NCBI RefSeq assembly: GCF_003382365.1
Contig: NZ_QTSU01000001.1
Location: forward strand, 1,550,001 to 1,614,000
Reading direction: 5' to 3'
From: Lysobacter silvisoli
GTDB taxonomy: Bacteria > Pseudomonadota > Gammaproteobacteria > Xanthomonadales > Xanthomonadaceae
Length of the DNA: 64,000 bases
The notes beneath the pieces are model-generated. The model was given only the letters and a program-made list of their open reading frames with translations, made no database searches and was not told where the DNA came from. This document shows positions 45,927 through 55,643 of this stretch, piece after piece. Within the stretch, counting starts at the first letter, position 1, and the number at the start of each line of letters is the position of its first letter. The translations under genes were made by a program, and so were the position numbers.

Positions 45927-45966
45927 CCACGTTAAGCGCATGTTACGTTCGGCCTGTCGAGGGGAT
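45927..45966 (+). promoter_or_regulatory. shared upstream motif of TonB-dependent receptor 1
   Basis: CCACGTTAAgCGCATGTTAcGTTCG followed by AGGGGAT lies 57 nt before the ATG at 46024. The same order of words, with changes at only a few positions, lies 61 nt before the second receptor gene. Surrounding sequence is not similar, so this is a conserved promoter or operator element. Confidence 0.65.
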
Positions 45967-46023
45967 TTGCGACATATATCGACCACGGACAGGTCACCAA
46001 CCATAAAAGTTAGGGGATAACTG

Positions 46024-48861
46024 ATGGAAGCTATCGAGAAGCGGCTGCCGCGCAGCCGACTGACCGCTGCCTTGTTGGCAGTATTGATTGCGCCCGCCGC
46101 CGGCGGCGCTTTCGCCCAGGACAGCGCTGCAGCGCAGCCCGCTCCGGCCAATGACCAGGCCACGGACGTTGAAGGCGTCACCGTGGTGGGTTCGCGCATC
46201 AAGCGCGCCCAGATCGAAGGCCCGGCTCCGGTCACCGTCATCAGCCGCGAAGATATCGACAAGCAAGGCTTTCAGACGGTCTCCGACATGCTGTCGTCGC
46301 TGACCCAAAACACCACCAATTCGTTCACCGGCGATCTGGCCGTGAACGGCTTCACCCCCAATGCCCAGGTCGTGAACCTGCGCAACCTGGGCCCGGGCTA
46401 CACCCTGGTCCTGGTCAACGGCCGCCGCATCTCCGACTACCCGCAGCCCTACAACAGCGACCGTTCCTCGGTGAACGTGGGCGCGATCCCGTCCTCGATC
46501 ATCGAGCGCGTGGAAGTGCTGTCGGGCGGCGCTTCGGCCATTTACGGTTCGGACGCGGTCGCGGGCGTGGTCAACATCGTCACCCGCACCAACTTCGAAG
46601 GTAACCTGCTGCGCGGCACGGTCGGCACGACCTCCGGCGGCGGCGGCGACAGCCTGGACCTGGAATACTCGGGCGGCCGCGTCGGCGACAACTGGAGCCT
46701 GACCTACGCCCTGCAGTACAACTACGACGAGCCGATCTTCGCCTCGCAGCGCGACTTCATGGACGACCTGCGCGACGGTCCGCGCGGCAACCAGGTCGGC
46801 CCCAGCCTGTCGCTGGTCGCCATCGACCTGCTCAACCGCGGCCGCGCCGCGTACTACCCGGGCCAGGAAGTCTGCGACCGCTTCGGCTTCACGCCCTACC
46901 TGTCCGCCACCCGCGGCCAGATCTGCGGTTCGTACGACTCGGTGGCTTCGCAGTCGATCTCGAACAAGCGCGAGAACATGTCGGCGTATGCCTACGGCAC
47001 GTACGACTTCAGCAACGGCCTGCAGGCCTGGGCCAGCACCACCCTGTACGACTCCAAGGCCGAGTCCAGCAGCGGCACCGAGTTCTGGGGCACTGCCGGC
47101 GACCCGTTCCTGCCCGCCAGCTTCTACTTCGATAGCGGCCTGGGCACCTTCGTCCAGCTGCAGCGCGTGCTGACGCCGAAGGAAGTGGGCGGCAACACCG
47201 CGGTCACCACCAAGTACGACGAGAAGGCCTACGACTTCTCGACCGGCCTGCGCGGCACCTTCGCCGACCGTTTCGACTGGGACCTGACCGGTACCTACGG
47301 CCGTTACGAGTACAAGTCCGACTCGCCGCGCCTGCTGGCCAAGAGCGTGCACGATTACTTCCTGGGCGACCTGGAAGGCATCGACGACTACGGCTACGCC
47401 TACTACACCCTGAACCTGGACCGTTGGCACACCCCGCTGACGCCGGCGCAGTACCGCGCCATGTCGACCCGTGTGATCAACAAGGGCCACACCACCAGCG
47501 GCCAGGCCAGCTTCACCGTCAGCGGCGACCTGTTCGACATGCCGGCCGGCCCGGTCGGCTTCGCCGGCACGCTGGAATTCGGCCGCCAGACGCTGCAGCT
47601 CAACAGCGATCCGCGCACCGATCCTAACCGCACCCCGGACGAGACCACGCCGTACAACCTGGTCAGCTCGGGCGACATCAAGGGCGAGCGCGACCGCTAC
47701 GCGATCGGCGCCGAGTTCCGCGTGCCGCTGCTGAGCAACTTGAACGCCCAGATCGCCGGCCGTTACGACAAGTACGACGACATCACCGAGGTGGACGGCG
47801 CGTTCACCTACGGCCTGGGTCTGGAATACCGTCCGATCGAACGCCTGCTGCTGCGCGCCAACTACTCCACCAGCTTCCGCGCGCCGGACATGCCGCTGGT
47901 GTTCGCGCAGGGCGTGGCCTCGTTCGCCGGCGTGCTGGACTACTACGGCTGCCGCGCTGGCGGCGAGACGGTCACCGACTGCAACGCCTCGGGCCACCCG
48001 ATGCAGTACCAGTCGCAGAACCAGACCGTGGGCAACCCAGGCCTGAAGGAAGAGGAAGGCAAGTCGCTGACCGCCGGCTTCGTCCTGGATCTGATCGAGG
48101 GCATGTCCATGTCCATCGATTACTACAAGATCCAGCTGGACGATCAGGCCACCGCGCTGAGCCTGGACTACATCCTGCAGAACGAAGCCAACTGCCGCCT
48201 GGGCACGTACGCGAACGGCACGCCGTTCCCGAACGCGCCGACCTCGGCCTTCTGCCAGGACATCACCTCGCGCGTGACCCGTCAGCAGGCTCCGGGCCAG
48301 GCCAACGGCCGTGTGGTCAACATCCGCGGCGGTTACATCAATGCCGCCCGTTCGATCAACACCGGCATCGACGCCACCTGGCGCTACCGCTTCGACACCG
48401 ACCGCTGGGGCAACTTCGACTTCAACCTGGCCTACAGCCTGAGCCTGGGTGAGAAGTACAAGCAGTTCGAGGAAGACGATCTGATCGACTACCGCGACCG
48501 CCTGGACAACGACAACCAGCGCAGCCGCGTGCGCGGCAGCGTGACCTGGGAGAAGGGCGACTGGACCACGACCGTGTTCGGTCAGCGTCTGGGTTCGGCG
48601 CCGAACGCCGCCGAAGCCGCTGGCCGCGATTCGGTCACCGGCCGCTACTACGGCGCGCGTCTGCAGCCGTACATGCTGTACAACCTGGCGGTGGAGAAGA
48701 AGTTCGGCGAGAACTTCGAAGCGGCCTTCATCGTCAACAACGTGCTGGACAATACCCACCGCAAGGATCTGAGCGACACGGGTTATCCGTTCTTCAATCC
48801 GTTCATCGGTGCCGACCCGTTCGGCCGCGCGTACCACCTGCGTCTGTCGTACAAGTTCTGA
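46024..48861 (+). CDS. TonB-dependent outer-membrane receptor (paralogue 1)
   Basis: The 945-aa protein has a signal peptide ending at GAFAQ. A TonB-box-like stretch VEGVTVVGSRIKR is followed by the plug domain (PVTVISREDIDKQGFQTVSDML, VVNLRNLGPGYTLVLVNGRR, ERVEVLSGGASAIYGSDAVAGVVNIVT). The long beta-barrel ends with a C-terminal phenylalanine (YHLRLSYKF). Substrate unknown; no enzyme genes lie beside it. It is highly similar to the next receptor over plug, barrel and C-terminus. A GGGGA ribosome-binding site precedes the ATG. Confidence 0.93.
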   Translation: MEAIEKRLPRSRLTAALLAVLIAPAAGGAFAQDSAAAQPAPANDQATDVEGVTVVGSRIKRAQIEGPAPVTVISREDIDKQGFQTVSDMLSSLTQNTTNSFTGDLAVNGFTPNAQVVNLRNLGPGYTLVLVNGRRISDYPQPYNSDRSSVNVGAIPSSIIERVEVLSGGASAIYGSDAVAGVVNIVTRTNFEGNLLRGTVGTTSGGGGDSLDLEYSGGRVGDNWSLTYALQYNYDEPIFASQRDFMDDLRDGPRGNQVGPSLSLVAIDLLNRGRAAYYPGQEVCDRFGFTPYLSATRGQICGSYDSVASQSISNKRENMSAYAYGTYDFSNGLQAWASTTLYDSKAESSSGTEFWGTAGDPFLPASFYFDSGLGTFVQLQRVLTPKEVGGNTAVTTKYDEKAYDFSTGLRGTFADRFDWDLTGTYGRYEYKSDSPRLLAKSVHDYFLGDLEGIDDYGYAYYTLNLDRWHTPLTPAQYRAMSTRVINKGHTTSGQASFTVSGDLFDMPAGPVGFAGTLEFGRQTLQLNSDPRTDPNRTPDETTPYNLVSSGDIKGERDRYAIGAEFRVPLLSNLNAQIAGRYDKYDDITEVDGAFTYGLGLEYRPIERLLLRANYSTSFRAPDMPLVFAQGVASFAGVLDYYGCRAGGETVTDCNASGHPMQYQSQNQTVGNPGLKEEEGKSLTAGFVLDLIEGMSMSIDYYKIQLDDQATALSLDYILQNEANCRLGTYANGTPFPNAPTSAFCQDITSRVTRQQAPGQANGRVVNIRGGYINAARSINTGIDATWRYRFDTDRWGNFDFNLAYSLSLGEKYKQFEEDDLIDYRDRLDNDNQRSRVRGSVTWEKGDWTTTVFGQRLGSAPNAAEAAGRDSVTGRYYGARLQPYMLYNLAVEKKFGENFEAAFIVNNVLDNTHRKDLSDTGYPFFNPFIGADPFGRAYHLRLSYKF

Positions 48862-48886
48862 TCCAAACCGCTACACCGCAACATCG

Positions 48887-48917
48887 AAGAGCCCGGCGCA
48901 AGCCGGGCTCTTTTTTG
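48887..48917 (+). terminator. intrinsic terminator after receptor 1
   Basis: AAGAGCCCGGC-gcaa-GCCGGGCTCTT with TTTTTT gives an 11-bp stem and T-tract 25 nt past the stop. Confidence 0.92.
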
Positions 48918-49118
48918 TTTCCGCCGCATCGGCACCAAGCTGAATCGGCGTTGGCAAGTCCCGGTTCTCCTGCTTCAGTACGGTCGCCCCCCAAAAGCTC
49001 ACACTTCAAACCACGCAATGCGCCAACTTACAGTGGTGTTTCTCAATAAATATCTTTAATAACAACCACTTAAATAAAAAATGAACGCAACCCAAAAAAT
49101 GTGATGCGGTGATGACAT

Positions 49119-49156
49119 CCACGTTAACCGCATGTTAAGTTCGCGACTAAGGGGAT
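49119..49156 (+). promoter_or_regulatory. shared upstream motif of TonB-dependent receptor 2
   Basis: CCACGTTAAcCGCATGTTAaGTTCG followed by AGGGGAT lies 61 nt before the ATG at 49218, the same arrangement as upstream of receptor 1. The DNA before it (49018-49118) is AT-rich, as expected of a promoter. The 356-bp gap otherwise contains only the first receptor's terminator. Confidence 0.65.
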
Positions 49157-49217
49157 AGCAGTTCGCCAAGGTCGGCACAAAAAGCGACACATCAAAGTTC
49201 ATTTGGGGGACAACCTA

Positions 49218-52136
49218 ATGGCAGTTCGCAACGCAGAAGGCCTGCAGCGCAGCAGGCTGACCGCGGCGCTCATCAGCGCCCTGGTTCTATCCGCCGCCGG
49301 TACGGCGAGCGCGCAAGACAGCACCAGCACCCAGAACGACGCCCCGTCCAAGCAGGAAGCGACGGACATCGAAGGCGTTACCGTCGTCGGTTCGCGCATC
49401 AAGCGCACCGAGATCGAGGGTCCGGCTCCCGTCACCGTCATCACCCGTGCGGACATCGACCGCGAGGGCTTCCAGACGGTCGGCGACATGCTGCAGACTC
49501 TGACCCAGAACACCACGGCGTCGTTCACCGGCGACTTGGGCGTCAGCGGCTTCACCCCGAATGCTCAGGTCGTGAACCTGCGCAACCTGGGCCCCGGCTA
49601 CACGTTGACCCTGATCAACGGCCGCCGCCCCGCGCAGTACCCGCAGCCGTATAACCGCGACAACAACGTCGTCAACGTCCGCGCCATTCCGTCCGCGATC
49701 ATCGAGCGCGTGGAAGTGCTGACGGGCGGCGCCTCGGCCATTTATGGTTCCGACGCGGTCGCCGGTGTGGTCAACATCGTCCTGCGCGAAAATTATGAAG
49801 GCAATCAGGTCCGCCTAACCGCCGGCACCACCAGCAACGGCGGCGGCGACAGCATCAACGTGGAGTACACCGGCGGCGCCACCGGCGATCGTTGGAGCGC
49901 GGTGTGGGCTCTGCAGTACGGCAACATGGAGCCTGTGTTCGCCAATCAGCGCGACTTCCTGGCCGATACCCGCAACGGCCCGCTGGGCCCGGGCTTCACC
50001 AATCCGGCGCTGTCGCTGATCGCCATTCGCGGCAACACCACCGTCAATGGCCCGGCGAACCATAACGCCTATTATCCCGGCCAGGCGGTCTGCGACCGCT
50101 TCGGCTACACCACCCGCACCACGCCCACTCGCGGCACGTACTGCGGCTCGTTCACCCAGCCGGGCTCGCGTTCCATCTCGAACGCCAACGAGTTCTACTC
50201 GGCTTACGGCTACGGCACGTTCAACCTGACCGACACGCTGACCCTGTTCGGTAGCGCCACCTACTACGACTCCGCCGCCAAGGCGAGTTCGGGTACGGAG
50301 TTCTGGGGCACCTCGGGCGACCGTTTCAACATCACCAGCACCGGCGGCACCAACGCGTTCTACTACGATCCGCAGTTCGGTTCGCTTATCCAGCTGCAGC
50401 GCGTGTTCAACCCGTTCGAGCTGGGTGGCCCGGAAGCGGCCACCACCAAGTTCGACGAAAGCACCTACGACGTGAGTGCCGGCCTGATGGGCACGTTCGG
50501 CGAGCGCTTCGACTGGGAAGTGGTCGGTCAGCACGCCAAGTACGAATACACCGCCGATCGTCCGCGTCTGCTGGCGAAGGCTGTGCATGACTACTTCCTG
50601 GGTCCGCGCCTGGGCTTCAGCAACCCCACCGGCACCGGCGCGGGCATCTACCCGATCTACCGCCTGAATCTGGATCGCTGGACCACGCCGTTCACGCCCG
50701 AGCAGTACCGTGCGGTCTCCACGCGCGTGATCAACGAGGGCGACACCACTTCGTCCACGTTCAACTTCAACGTCAGCGGCGATCTGTTCAACCTGCCGGC
50801 CGGCCCGCTGGGCTTCGCCGGTACGCTGGAAGCCTCGCGCCAGACCGTCGACCTGCGTAGCGACCCGCGCACCGATCCGCTGCGCCCCGCCGACAGCCAG
50901 ACCATCTACAACCTGGTCAGCTCCGGCCGTACCGAAGGCGAGCGCAACCGCTATGCGATCGGCGCCGAGTTCCGCGTGCCGATCTTCAGCATGCTGACCG
51001 CTCAGCTGGCTGGCCGTTACGACAAGTACGACGACATCACCGCGGTCGACGGCGCCTTCACCTATAACCTGGGTCTGGAGTTCCGCCCGCTCGACAACCT
51101 GCTGTTCCGCGGTTCGATGGCCACCAGCTTCCGCGCTCCGGACATGCAGTTGGTCTACGCCCAGGGCGCGGCTTCGTTCGCCGGCGCGCTGGACGAGTAC
51201 GCCTGCCGCTCGGGTACCGGTGCCGGCGCCGCGCTCGGCCCGCGTAACCGCGCGCAGTGCAACGTGACCGCCGACCCGACGATCTACACGGTGCAGACCA
51301 CGATCGCCGGCAACCCGAACCTGGAAGAGGAAAAGGGCAAGTCGTACGGCTACGGTTTCGTCTGGGACATCATGGATAACATGAACGTCTCGGTCGACTA
51401 CTACCGCATCAAGCTGGAAGACGCCGCTTCCCAGCTGGGTTCGGACTACATCCTGCGCTCCGAAGCGGCTTGCCGCCTGGGCAGCTACAGCGATGGCCGT
51501 CCGGCACCGAGCGCCGCGTTCTGCCAGAACATCCTGGGTCTGGTCACTCGTACCGTCGCTCCGGGCACGGCCCTGGACGGCCGTATCGAGCGCATCAACG
51601 ATGCGTACATCAACACCGCGCTGCAAGACACCAGCGGTATCGATGCCACGTACCGTTACAAGCTGGATACCGACCGCTACGGCGACTTCGACTTCTCGCT
51701 GGGTTACTCGCTGGTCCTGACCAACAAGTACAAGCAGTTGGACGACGAACCGCTGATCGACTACCGCGATCTGCCGCCGGAGTACTTCTACAGCGAGCGC
51801 AGCCGCGTGCGCGGTTCGATCACCTGGTCGAAGGGTGATTGGTCCACCACGGTGTTCGGCACCCGCTTCGGCTCGGCGTTCAGCAATGCCGAAGTCGACG
51901 GCGTCAACGCTGCTGGCAAGCCCTACAGTCGTCGTCTGCAGCCGTACATGCTGTACAACCTGCAGGTGCAGAAGAAGTTCACTGAGAACGTCATGGCTCA
52001 GCTGAGCGTGCTGAACGTGCTGGACAACCAGTACCGTCACGACAACAGCGAAACCGGCTATCCGTTCTTCAACTACCCGATCGGTGCGGATCCGCTGGGT
52101 CGTCGCGTCTACCTGAGCCTGACCTACAAGTTCTGA
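49218..52136 (+). CDS. TonB-dependent outer-membrane receptor (paralogue 2)
   Basis: The 972-aa paralogue of the preceding gene has a signal peptide ending near TASAQ and DIEGVTVVGSRIKRTEIEGPAPVTVI at the plug start. GGASAIYGSDAVAGVVNIV is in the plug, and the beta-barrel ends VYLSLTYKF. The ATG at 49218, behind GGGGGA, is preferred to a TTG five codons upstream. It has its own shared-type promoter motif and its own terminator, so the pair are tandem duplicates transcribed separately. Substrate unknown. Confidence 0.93.
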   Translation: MAVRNAEGLQRSRLTAALISALVLSAAGTASAQDSTSTQNDAPSKQEATDIEGVTVVGSRIKRTEIEGPAPVTVITRADIDREGFQTVGDMLQTLTQNTTASFTGDLGVSGFTPNAQVVNLRNLGPGYTLTLINGRRPAQYPQPYNRDNNVVNVRAIPSAIIERVEVLTGGASAIYGSDAVAGVVNIVLRENYEGNQVRLTAGTTSNGGGDSINVEYTGGATGDRWSAVWALQYGNMEPVFANQRDFLADTRNGPLGPGFTNPALSLIAIRGNTTVNGPANHNAYYPGQAVCDRFGYTTRTTPTRGTYCGSFTQPGSRSISNANEFYSAYGYGTFNLTDTLTLFGSATYYDSAAKASSGTEFWGTSGDRFNITSTGGTNAFYYDPQFGSLIQLQRVFNPFELGGPEAATTKFDESTYDVSAGLMGTFGERFDWEVVGQHAKYEYTADRPRLLAKAVHDYFLGPRLGFSNPTGTGAGIYPIYRLNLDRWTTPFTPEQYRAVSTRVINEGDTTSSTFNFNVSGDLFNLPAGPLGFAGTLEASRQTVDLRSDPRTDPLRPADSQTIYNLVSSGRTEGERNRYAIGAEFRVPIFSMLTAQLAGRYDKYDDITAVDGAFTYNLGLEFRPLDNLLFRGSMATSFRAPDMQLVYAQGAASFAGALDEYACRSGTGAGAALGPRNRAQCNVTADPTIYTVQTTIAGNPNLEEEKGKSYGYGFVWDIMDNMNVSVDYYRIKLEDAASQLGSDYILRSEAACRLGSYSDGRPAPSAAFCQNILGLVTRTVAPGTALDGRIERINDAYINTALQDTSGIDATYRYKLDTDRYGDFDFSLGYSLVLTNKYKQLDDEPLIDYRDLPPEYFYSERSRVRGSITWSKGDWSTTVFGTRFGSAFSNAEVDGVNAAGKPYSRRLQPYMLYNLQVQKKFTENVMAQLSVLNVLDNQYRHDNSETGYPFFNYPIGADPLGRRVYLSLTYKF

Positions 52137-52159
52137 TCGGTTCCACCGTTGTCCCCTTC

Positions 52160-52188
52160 GAAGCCCGGCGCAAGCCGGGCTTCTTTTA
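52160..52188 (+). terminator. intrinsic terminator after receptor 2
   Basis: GAAGCCCGGC-gcaa-GCCGGGCTTC followed by TTTTA is a 10-bp stem resembling that of receptor 1. Confidence 0.88.
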
Positions 52189-52311
52189 TGCCTAAACGGC
52201 GGCCGTGGGAACCCTGAACACCGTCTTCCATACGGCAACGGATGCGGTATAAAGGGACCAACCCGCGGAACGCCGCGCGGCCCAAGCCATGCTTATCCCT
52301 GGGAGGGGAAC

Positions 52312-52749
52312 ATGCGTACCAAACTGCTCGCATTGCTGCTGCTCGCGCTGCCGTTGTCGGCGTTCGCTCAGAACACGCCGGTCGGCACCTGGACCACGAT
52401 CGACGACAAGACCCAGAAGCCCAAGTCCATCGTCGAGATCTACGAGGCGAAGGACGGCAGCCTGGCCGGCCGCGTCACCAAGGTGCTGCAGTCCGACCGC
52501 GGCCCCAACCCGGTCTGCGACAAGTGCTCGGGCGACCGCAAGAACAAGCCGGTCGAGGGCATGGTGATCCTGTGGGGCGTGCGCAAGAACGGCGGCAGCT
52601 GGGAAGACGGCAAGATTCTGGACCCGGCCACCGGCAAGATGTACTCGGTCAAGGTCACGCCGGTGGACGGCGGCAAGAAGCTGGACGTGCGCGGCTTCAT
52701 GGGCTTCTCGCTGCTGGGGCGTACCCAGACCTGGGTGCGCCAGCAGTAA
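52312..52749 (+). CDS. DUF2147-family secreted protein
   Basis: The 145-aa exported protein has a signal peptide (MRTKLLALLLLALPLSAFA). The DUF2147 fold follows: VGTWTTIDDKTQKPKSIVEIYEAKDGSLAGRVTKVL, CDKCSGDRKNKPVEGMVILWGVRKNGG, WEDGKILDPATGKMYSVKV, LDVRGFMGFSLLGRTQTWVR. The domain is a small lipocalin-like beta structure found in many periplasmic proteins; function unknown. GGGAGGGGAAC precedes the ATG. Confidence 0.9.
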   Translation: MRTKLLALLLLALPLSAFAQNTPVGTWTTIDDKTQKPKSIVEIYEAKDGSLAGRVTKVLQSDRGPNPVCDKCSGDRKNKPVEGMVILWGVRKNGGSWEDGKILDPATGKMYSVKVTPVDGGKKLDVRGFMGFSLLGRTQTWVRQQ

Positions 52750-52772
52750 GCGGCGCGCCATCGCGTGATCGG

Positions 52773-52805
52773 GCGACCCGGCTTCGGCCGGGTCGTTTCG
52801 TTTTT
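52773..52805 (+). terminator. intrinsic terminator after the DUF2147 gene
   Basis: GCGACCCGGC-ttcg-GCCGGGTCGT ends in TTTCGTTTTT, a 9-10-bp stem with a UUCG loop. Confidence 0.88.
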
Positions 52806-52837
52806 GGGCGCCTGAAATAGCAGCCAATTGTGAGGTA

Positions 52838-52862
52838 AATCGCGGCTCACGCCGCTCCCACA
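52838..52862. repeat. single REP element upstream of metG
   Basis: AAATCGCGGCTCACGCCGCTCCCAC is a diverged copy of the GTAGGAGCGGCG family, in reverse orientation. Confidence 0.65.
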
Positions 52863-52942
52863 GAAGGCCAGGGCGGGCGCGGGCCAGGGGGGTGGTGGCC
52901 GACGCGTGCCATAATTCCAGGTCTCCCACCGCACCGCCTGCC

Positions 52943-55009
52943 ATGTCCCGCGAGCTCGTCGTTTCCTGCGCCCTGCCCTACGCCAATGGGCACCTGCACC
53001 TCGGCCATCTGGTCGGCTATACCCAAGCCGATATCTGGTGCCGCGCGCAGCGCATGTCCGGCCACCGCGCCTGGTACGTATGCGCAGACGACACCCATGG
53101 CACGCCGATCATGCTGGCAGCGGAAAAGGCCGGGGTCACGCCGGAGGCCTTCATCGCCGGCATCCAGGCCAGCCACGAGCGCGACTTCGCCGATTTCGGC
53201 GTGGCCTTCGACCATTACGATTCGACCAACTCGGCGCGCAACCGCACGCTGACCGAGGCGATCTACACCAAGCTGGACAACAACGGGCATATCGCCCGGC
53301 GTTCGGTGGCGCAGTTGTACGACCCGGTCAAGGGCATGTTCCTGCCCGATCGTTACGTCAAGGGCATCTGCCCGAACTGCGGCACCCCGGACCAGTACGG
53401 CGACAACTGCGAGAACTGCGGCGCCACCTATGCGCCCACCGAGCTCAAGGAACCGCGTTCGGTGGTCAGCGGCGCCACGCCGGAACTGCGCGAGTCCGAG
53501 CACTTCTTCTTCGAGGTCGGCGGCTTCGAGGCCTTCTTGCGCGAGTGGCTGGCCGGCGACGTGGCCATTCCCGGGGTCAAGGCCAAGCTGCAGGAGTGGC
53601 TGGACGCCGAGGGCGGCCTGCGCGCCTGGGACATCTCGCGCGACGCGCCCTACTTCGGCTTCCAGATTCCCGGCCATCCCGGCAAATACCTGTACGTGTG
53701 GCTGGATGCGCCGATCGGCTACCTGAGCAGCTTCCAGGCGCTGTGCGAGCGCGAGGGCCTGGATTTCTGGTCCTACCTGACCCGCGACAGCCAGGCCGAG
53801 CTGCACCACTTCATCGGCAAGGACATCGTGACCTTCCACGGCCTGTTCTGGCCGGCGGTGCTGCAGGGCGCCGGTTTCCGCGCGCCGACCCGGCTGCACG
53901 TGAACGGCTATCTGATGGTCAACGGCGAGAAGATGTCCAAGTCGCGCGGCACCTTCATCCAGGCGCGCACCTATCTGGACGTGGGCCTGGATCCGGAGGC
54001 GCTGCGCTACTACTACGCCACCAAGACCGGCGGCGGCGTGGACGACGTGGACCTGAACCTGGCCGACTTCGTCGCACGCGTGAACTCGGACCTGGTGGGC
54101 AAGTTCGTCAACCTGGCCAGCCGCTGCGCCGGCTTCATCGAAAAGCGCTTCGACGGCGCGCTGGCCGATGCCCTGCCCGATGCCGCCATGTACGCGCGCT
54201 TCGTCGAGCAGCTGGCGCCGATCGCCCAGGCTTACGAACGCAACGAGGCCGCGACCGCGCTGCGCCTGACCATGGCGCTGGCCGACGAGGCCAACAAGTA
54301 CATCGACGAGCACAAGCCCTGGGTGCTGGCCAAGCAGGACGGCGCCGAGGCCACGCTGCAGGCGGTGTGCACGCAGGGCCTCAACCTGTTCCGCGTGCTC
54401 GCCGCCGCGCTCAAGCCGGTGCTGCCGCGCGTGGCCGGCCAGGCCGAGGCCTTCCTGGCCGCGCCGGTCGCGCTGTGGAGCGATCTGGACGCGCCGCTGC
54501 TGGCGCAGCGCATCCAGGCTTACGCGCCCTTGTTCACCCGTATCGACCCCAAGCACATCGACACCATGATCGAAGCCTCCAAGGAATCGCTGAAGCCCGC
54601 CGACACCGCTGCCGCTGCGCCGGTCGCCGCCGCGCCTGCTGCTGCGCCCGCCCCCGCTGCCGCCGCTCCGGCCACAGCCACCATCGGCATCGACGATTTC
54701 GCCAAGCTCGACCTGCGCGTGGGCAAGGTGCTGGCCTGCGAATTCGTCGACGGCTCGGACAAGCTGCTGCGCTTCCAGTTGGACGCGGGCGAGCTGGGCC
54801 AGCGCCAGATCTTCTCCGGCATCCGCGGCTCCTACGGCGAGCCGGAAACGCTGGTCGGTCGCAGCGTGGTGTTCATCGCCAACCTGGCGCCGCGCAAGAT
54901 GCGCTTCGGCGTGAGCGAAGGCATGATCCTGTCGGCCGGCTTCGACGGCGCCGGCCTGTTCCTGCTCGACGCCGACAACGGCGCGCAGCCGGGCATGCCG
55001 GTCAAGTAA
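52943..55009 (+). CDS. metG: methionyl-tRNA synthetase
   Basis: The 688-aa class I synthetase charges tRNA-Met. It has the HIGH-type motif in [11 protein letters not shown], a zinc knuckle [18 protein letters not shown], and KMSKS in [14 protein letters not shown]-terminal tRNA-binding domain ([20 protein letters not shown] ... GMILSA) is joined by an Ala/Pro linker (about 555-575). The ATG at 52943 ([17 protein letters not shown]) is preferred to an upstream in-frame codon. Confidence 0.97.
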   Translation: MSRELVVSCALPYANGHLHLGHLVGYTQADIWCRAQRMSGHRAWYVCADDTHGTPIMLAAEKAGVTPEAFIAGIQASHERDFADFGVAFDHYDSTNSARNRTLTEAIYTKLDNNGHIARRSVAQLYDPVKGMFLPDRYVKGICPNCGTPDQYGDNCENCGATYAPTELKEPRSVVSGATPELRESEHFFFEVGGFEAFLREWLAGDVAIPGVKAKLQEWLDAEGGLRAWDISRDAPYFGFQIPGHPGKYLYVWLDAPIGYLSSFQALCEREGLDFWSYLTRDSQAELHHFIGKDIVTFHGLFWPAVLQGAGFRAPTRLHVNGYLMVNGEKMSKSRGTFIQARTYLDVGLDPEALRYYYATKTGGGVDDVDLNLADFVARVNSDLVGKFVNLASRCAGFIEKRFDGALADALPDAAMYARFVEQLAPIAQAYERNEAATALRLTMALADEANKYIDEHKPWVLAKQDGAEATLQAVCTQGLNLFRVLAAALKPVLPRVAGQAEAFLAAPVALWSDLDAPLLAQRIQAYAPLFTRIDPKHIDTMIEASKESLKPADTAAAAPVAAAPAAAPAPAAAAPATATIGIDDFAKLDLRVGKVLACEFVDGSDKLLRFQLDAGELGQRQIFSGIRGSYGEPETLVGRSVVFIANLAPRKMRFGVSEGMILSAGFDGAGLFLLDADNGAQPGMPVK

Positions 55010-55040
55010 GCGGCCCAGCCACGGCCCCGCGGCCGCAGCC

Positions 55041-55481
55041 ATGTCCACGCCCCTGTCCGCATCCGATACCGCCGCCGACCTGGTCGAGCGGCTGGATCGC
55101 CTGCTGCCGCAGACCCAATGCGGCCAGTGCGGTTACGCCGGCTGCCGGCCGTACGCGGAAGCGATGGCGCGCGGCGAAGCAGGCATCGACCATTGCCCGC
55201 CCGGCGGCGATGCCGGCGCGCGCGCGTTGGCGCGCCTGCTCGGCGTGCCGGCGCAGCCCTACGATCGCACGCGCGGCGAGCACAAGCCGGCGCAGGTGGC
55301 GCTGGTGGTGGAGGCCGATTGCATTGGTTGCACCAAGTGCATCCAGGCCTGCCCGGTGGACGCGATCGTCGGCGCGTCCAAGCACATGCATACGGTGATC
55401 GAACCGCTGTGTACCGGCTGCGAGCTGTGCGTGCCGGCGTGTCCGGTGGATTGCATCGTGCTGGTGGCTGCGGCCGGTTGA
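55041..55481 (+). CDS. rnfB: RnfB-like electron-transport Fe-S protein
   Basis: The 146-aa protein has an N-terminal 4Fe-4S domain, [30 protein letters not shown], and a ferredoxin domain with two CxxCxxCxxxCP motifs ([32 protein letters not shown]). This matches the soluble part of RnfB of the Rnf complex, but the N-terminal membrane helix is missing and no other rnf genes are in view. It follows metG by 31 nt and may be in its operon. Partner could be a stand-alone acceptor. Confidence 0.85.
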   Translation: MSTPLSASDTAADLVERLDRLLPQTQCGQCGYAGCRPYAEAMARGEAGIDHCPPGGDAGARALARLLGVPAQPYDRTRGEHKPAQVALVVEADCIGCTKCIQACPVDAIVGASKHMHTVIEPLCTGCELCVPACPVDCIVLVAAAG

Positions 55482-55540
55482 GAGCGGCGATGGTGTGAGC
55501 GACGACTCGAATCGAGACCGGCGCCGGCCGTGGTAGCGGC

Positions 55541-55566
55541 GCGGTCGCGGCTTGCGCCGCTCCTAC
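55541..55566. repeat. single REP element
   Basis: GCGGTCGCGGCTTGCGCCGCTCCTAC-type palindrome, the reverse form of the GTAGGAGCGGCG family, lies in the rnfB-TraB gap. Confidence 0.75.
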
Positions 55567-55588
55567 CCTGGGCAATGAAGTACCGAGC

Positions 55589-55625
55589 TTCCCCCTTTGA
55601 AAAAGGGGGATTGAGGGGGATTTGC
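55589..55625. repeat. solo arm of the 35.4-kb MITE-like element
   Basis: TTCCCCCTTTGAAAAAGGGGG...GGGGATTTGC matches the left arm at 35449 almost base for base; the second arm is absent. Confidence 0.75.
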
Positions 55626-55643
55626 TCTTCGGTTACAGCTGGC

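Noticed and set aside
45512-45930. Small minus-strand frames between the RHS operon and receptor 1
   Set aside because: Overlapping frames in different registers with no conserved sequence or clear start signals.
45994-48837. 947-codon open frame on the minus strand, and similar long antisense frames opposite 49.8-52.2 kb and 52.8-55.0 kb
   Set aside because: They lie exactly opposite well-supported genes (TonB receptors, metG). GC-rich codon use keeps the antisense frame open, and the translations are low-complexity Val/Ala/Arg/Gly-rich without domains.
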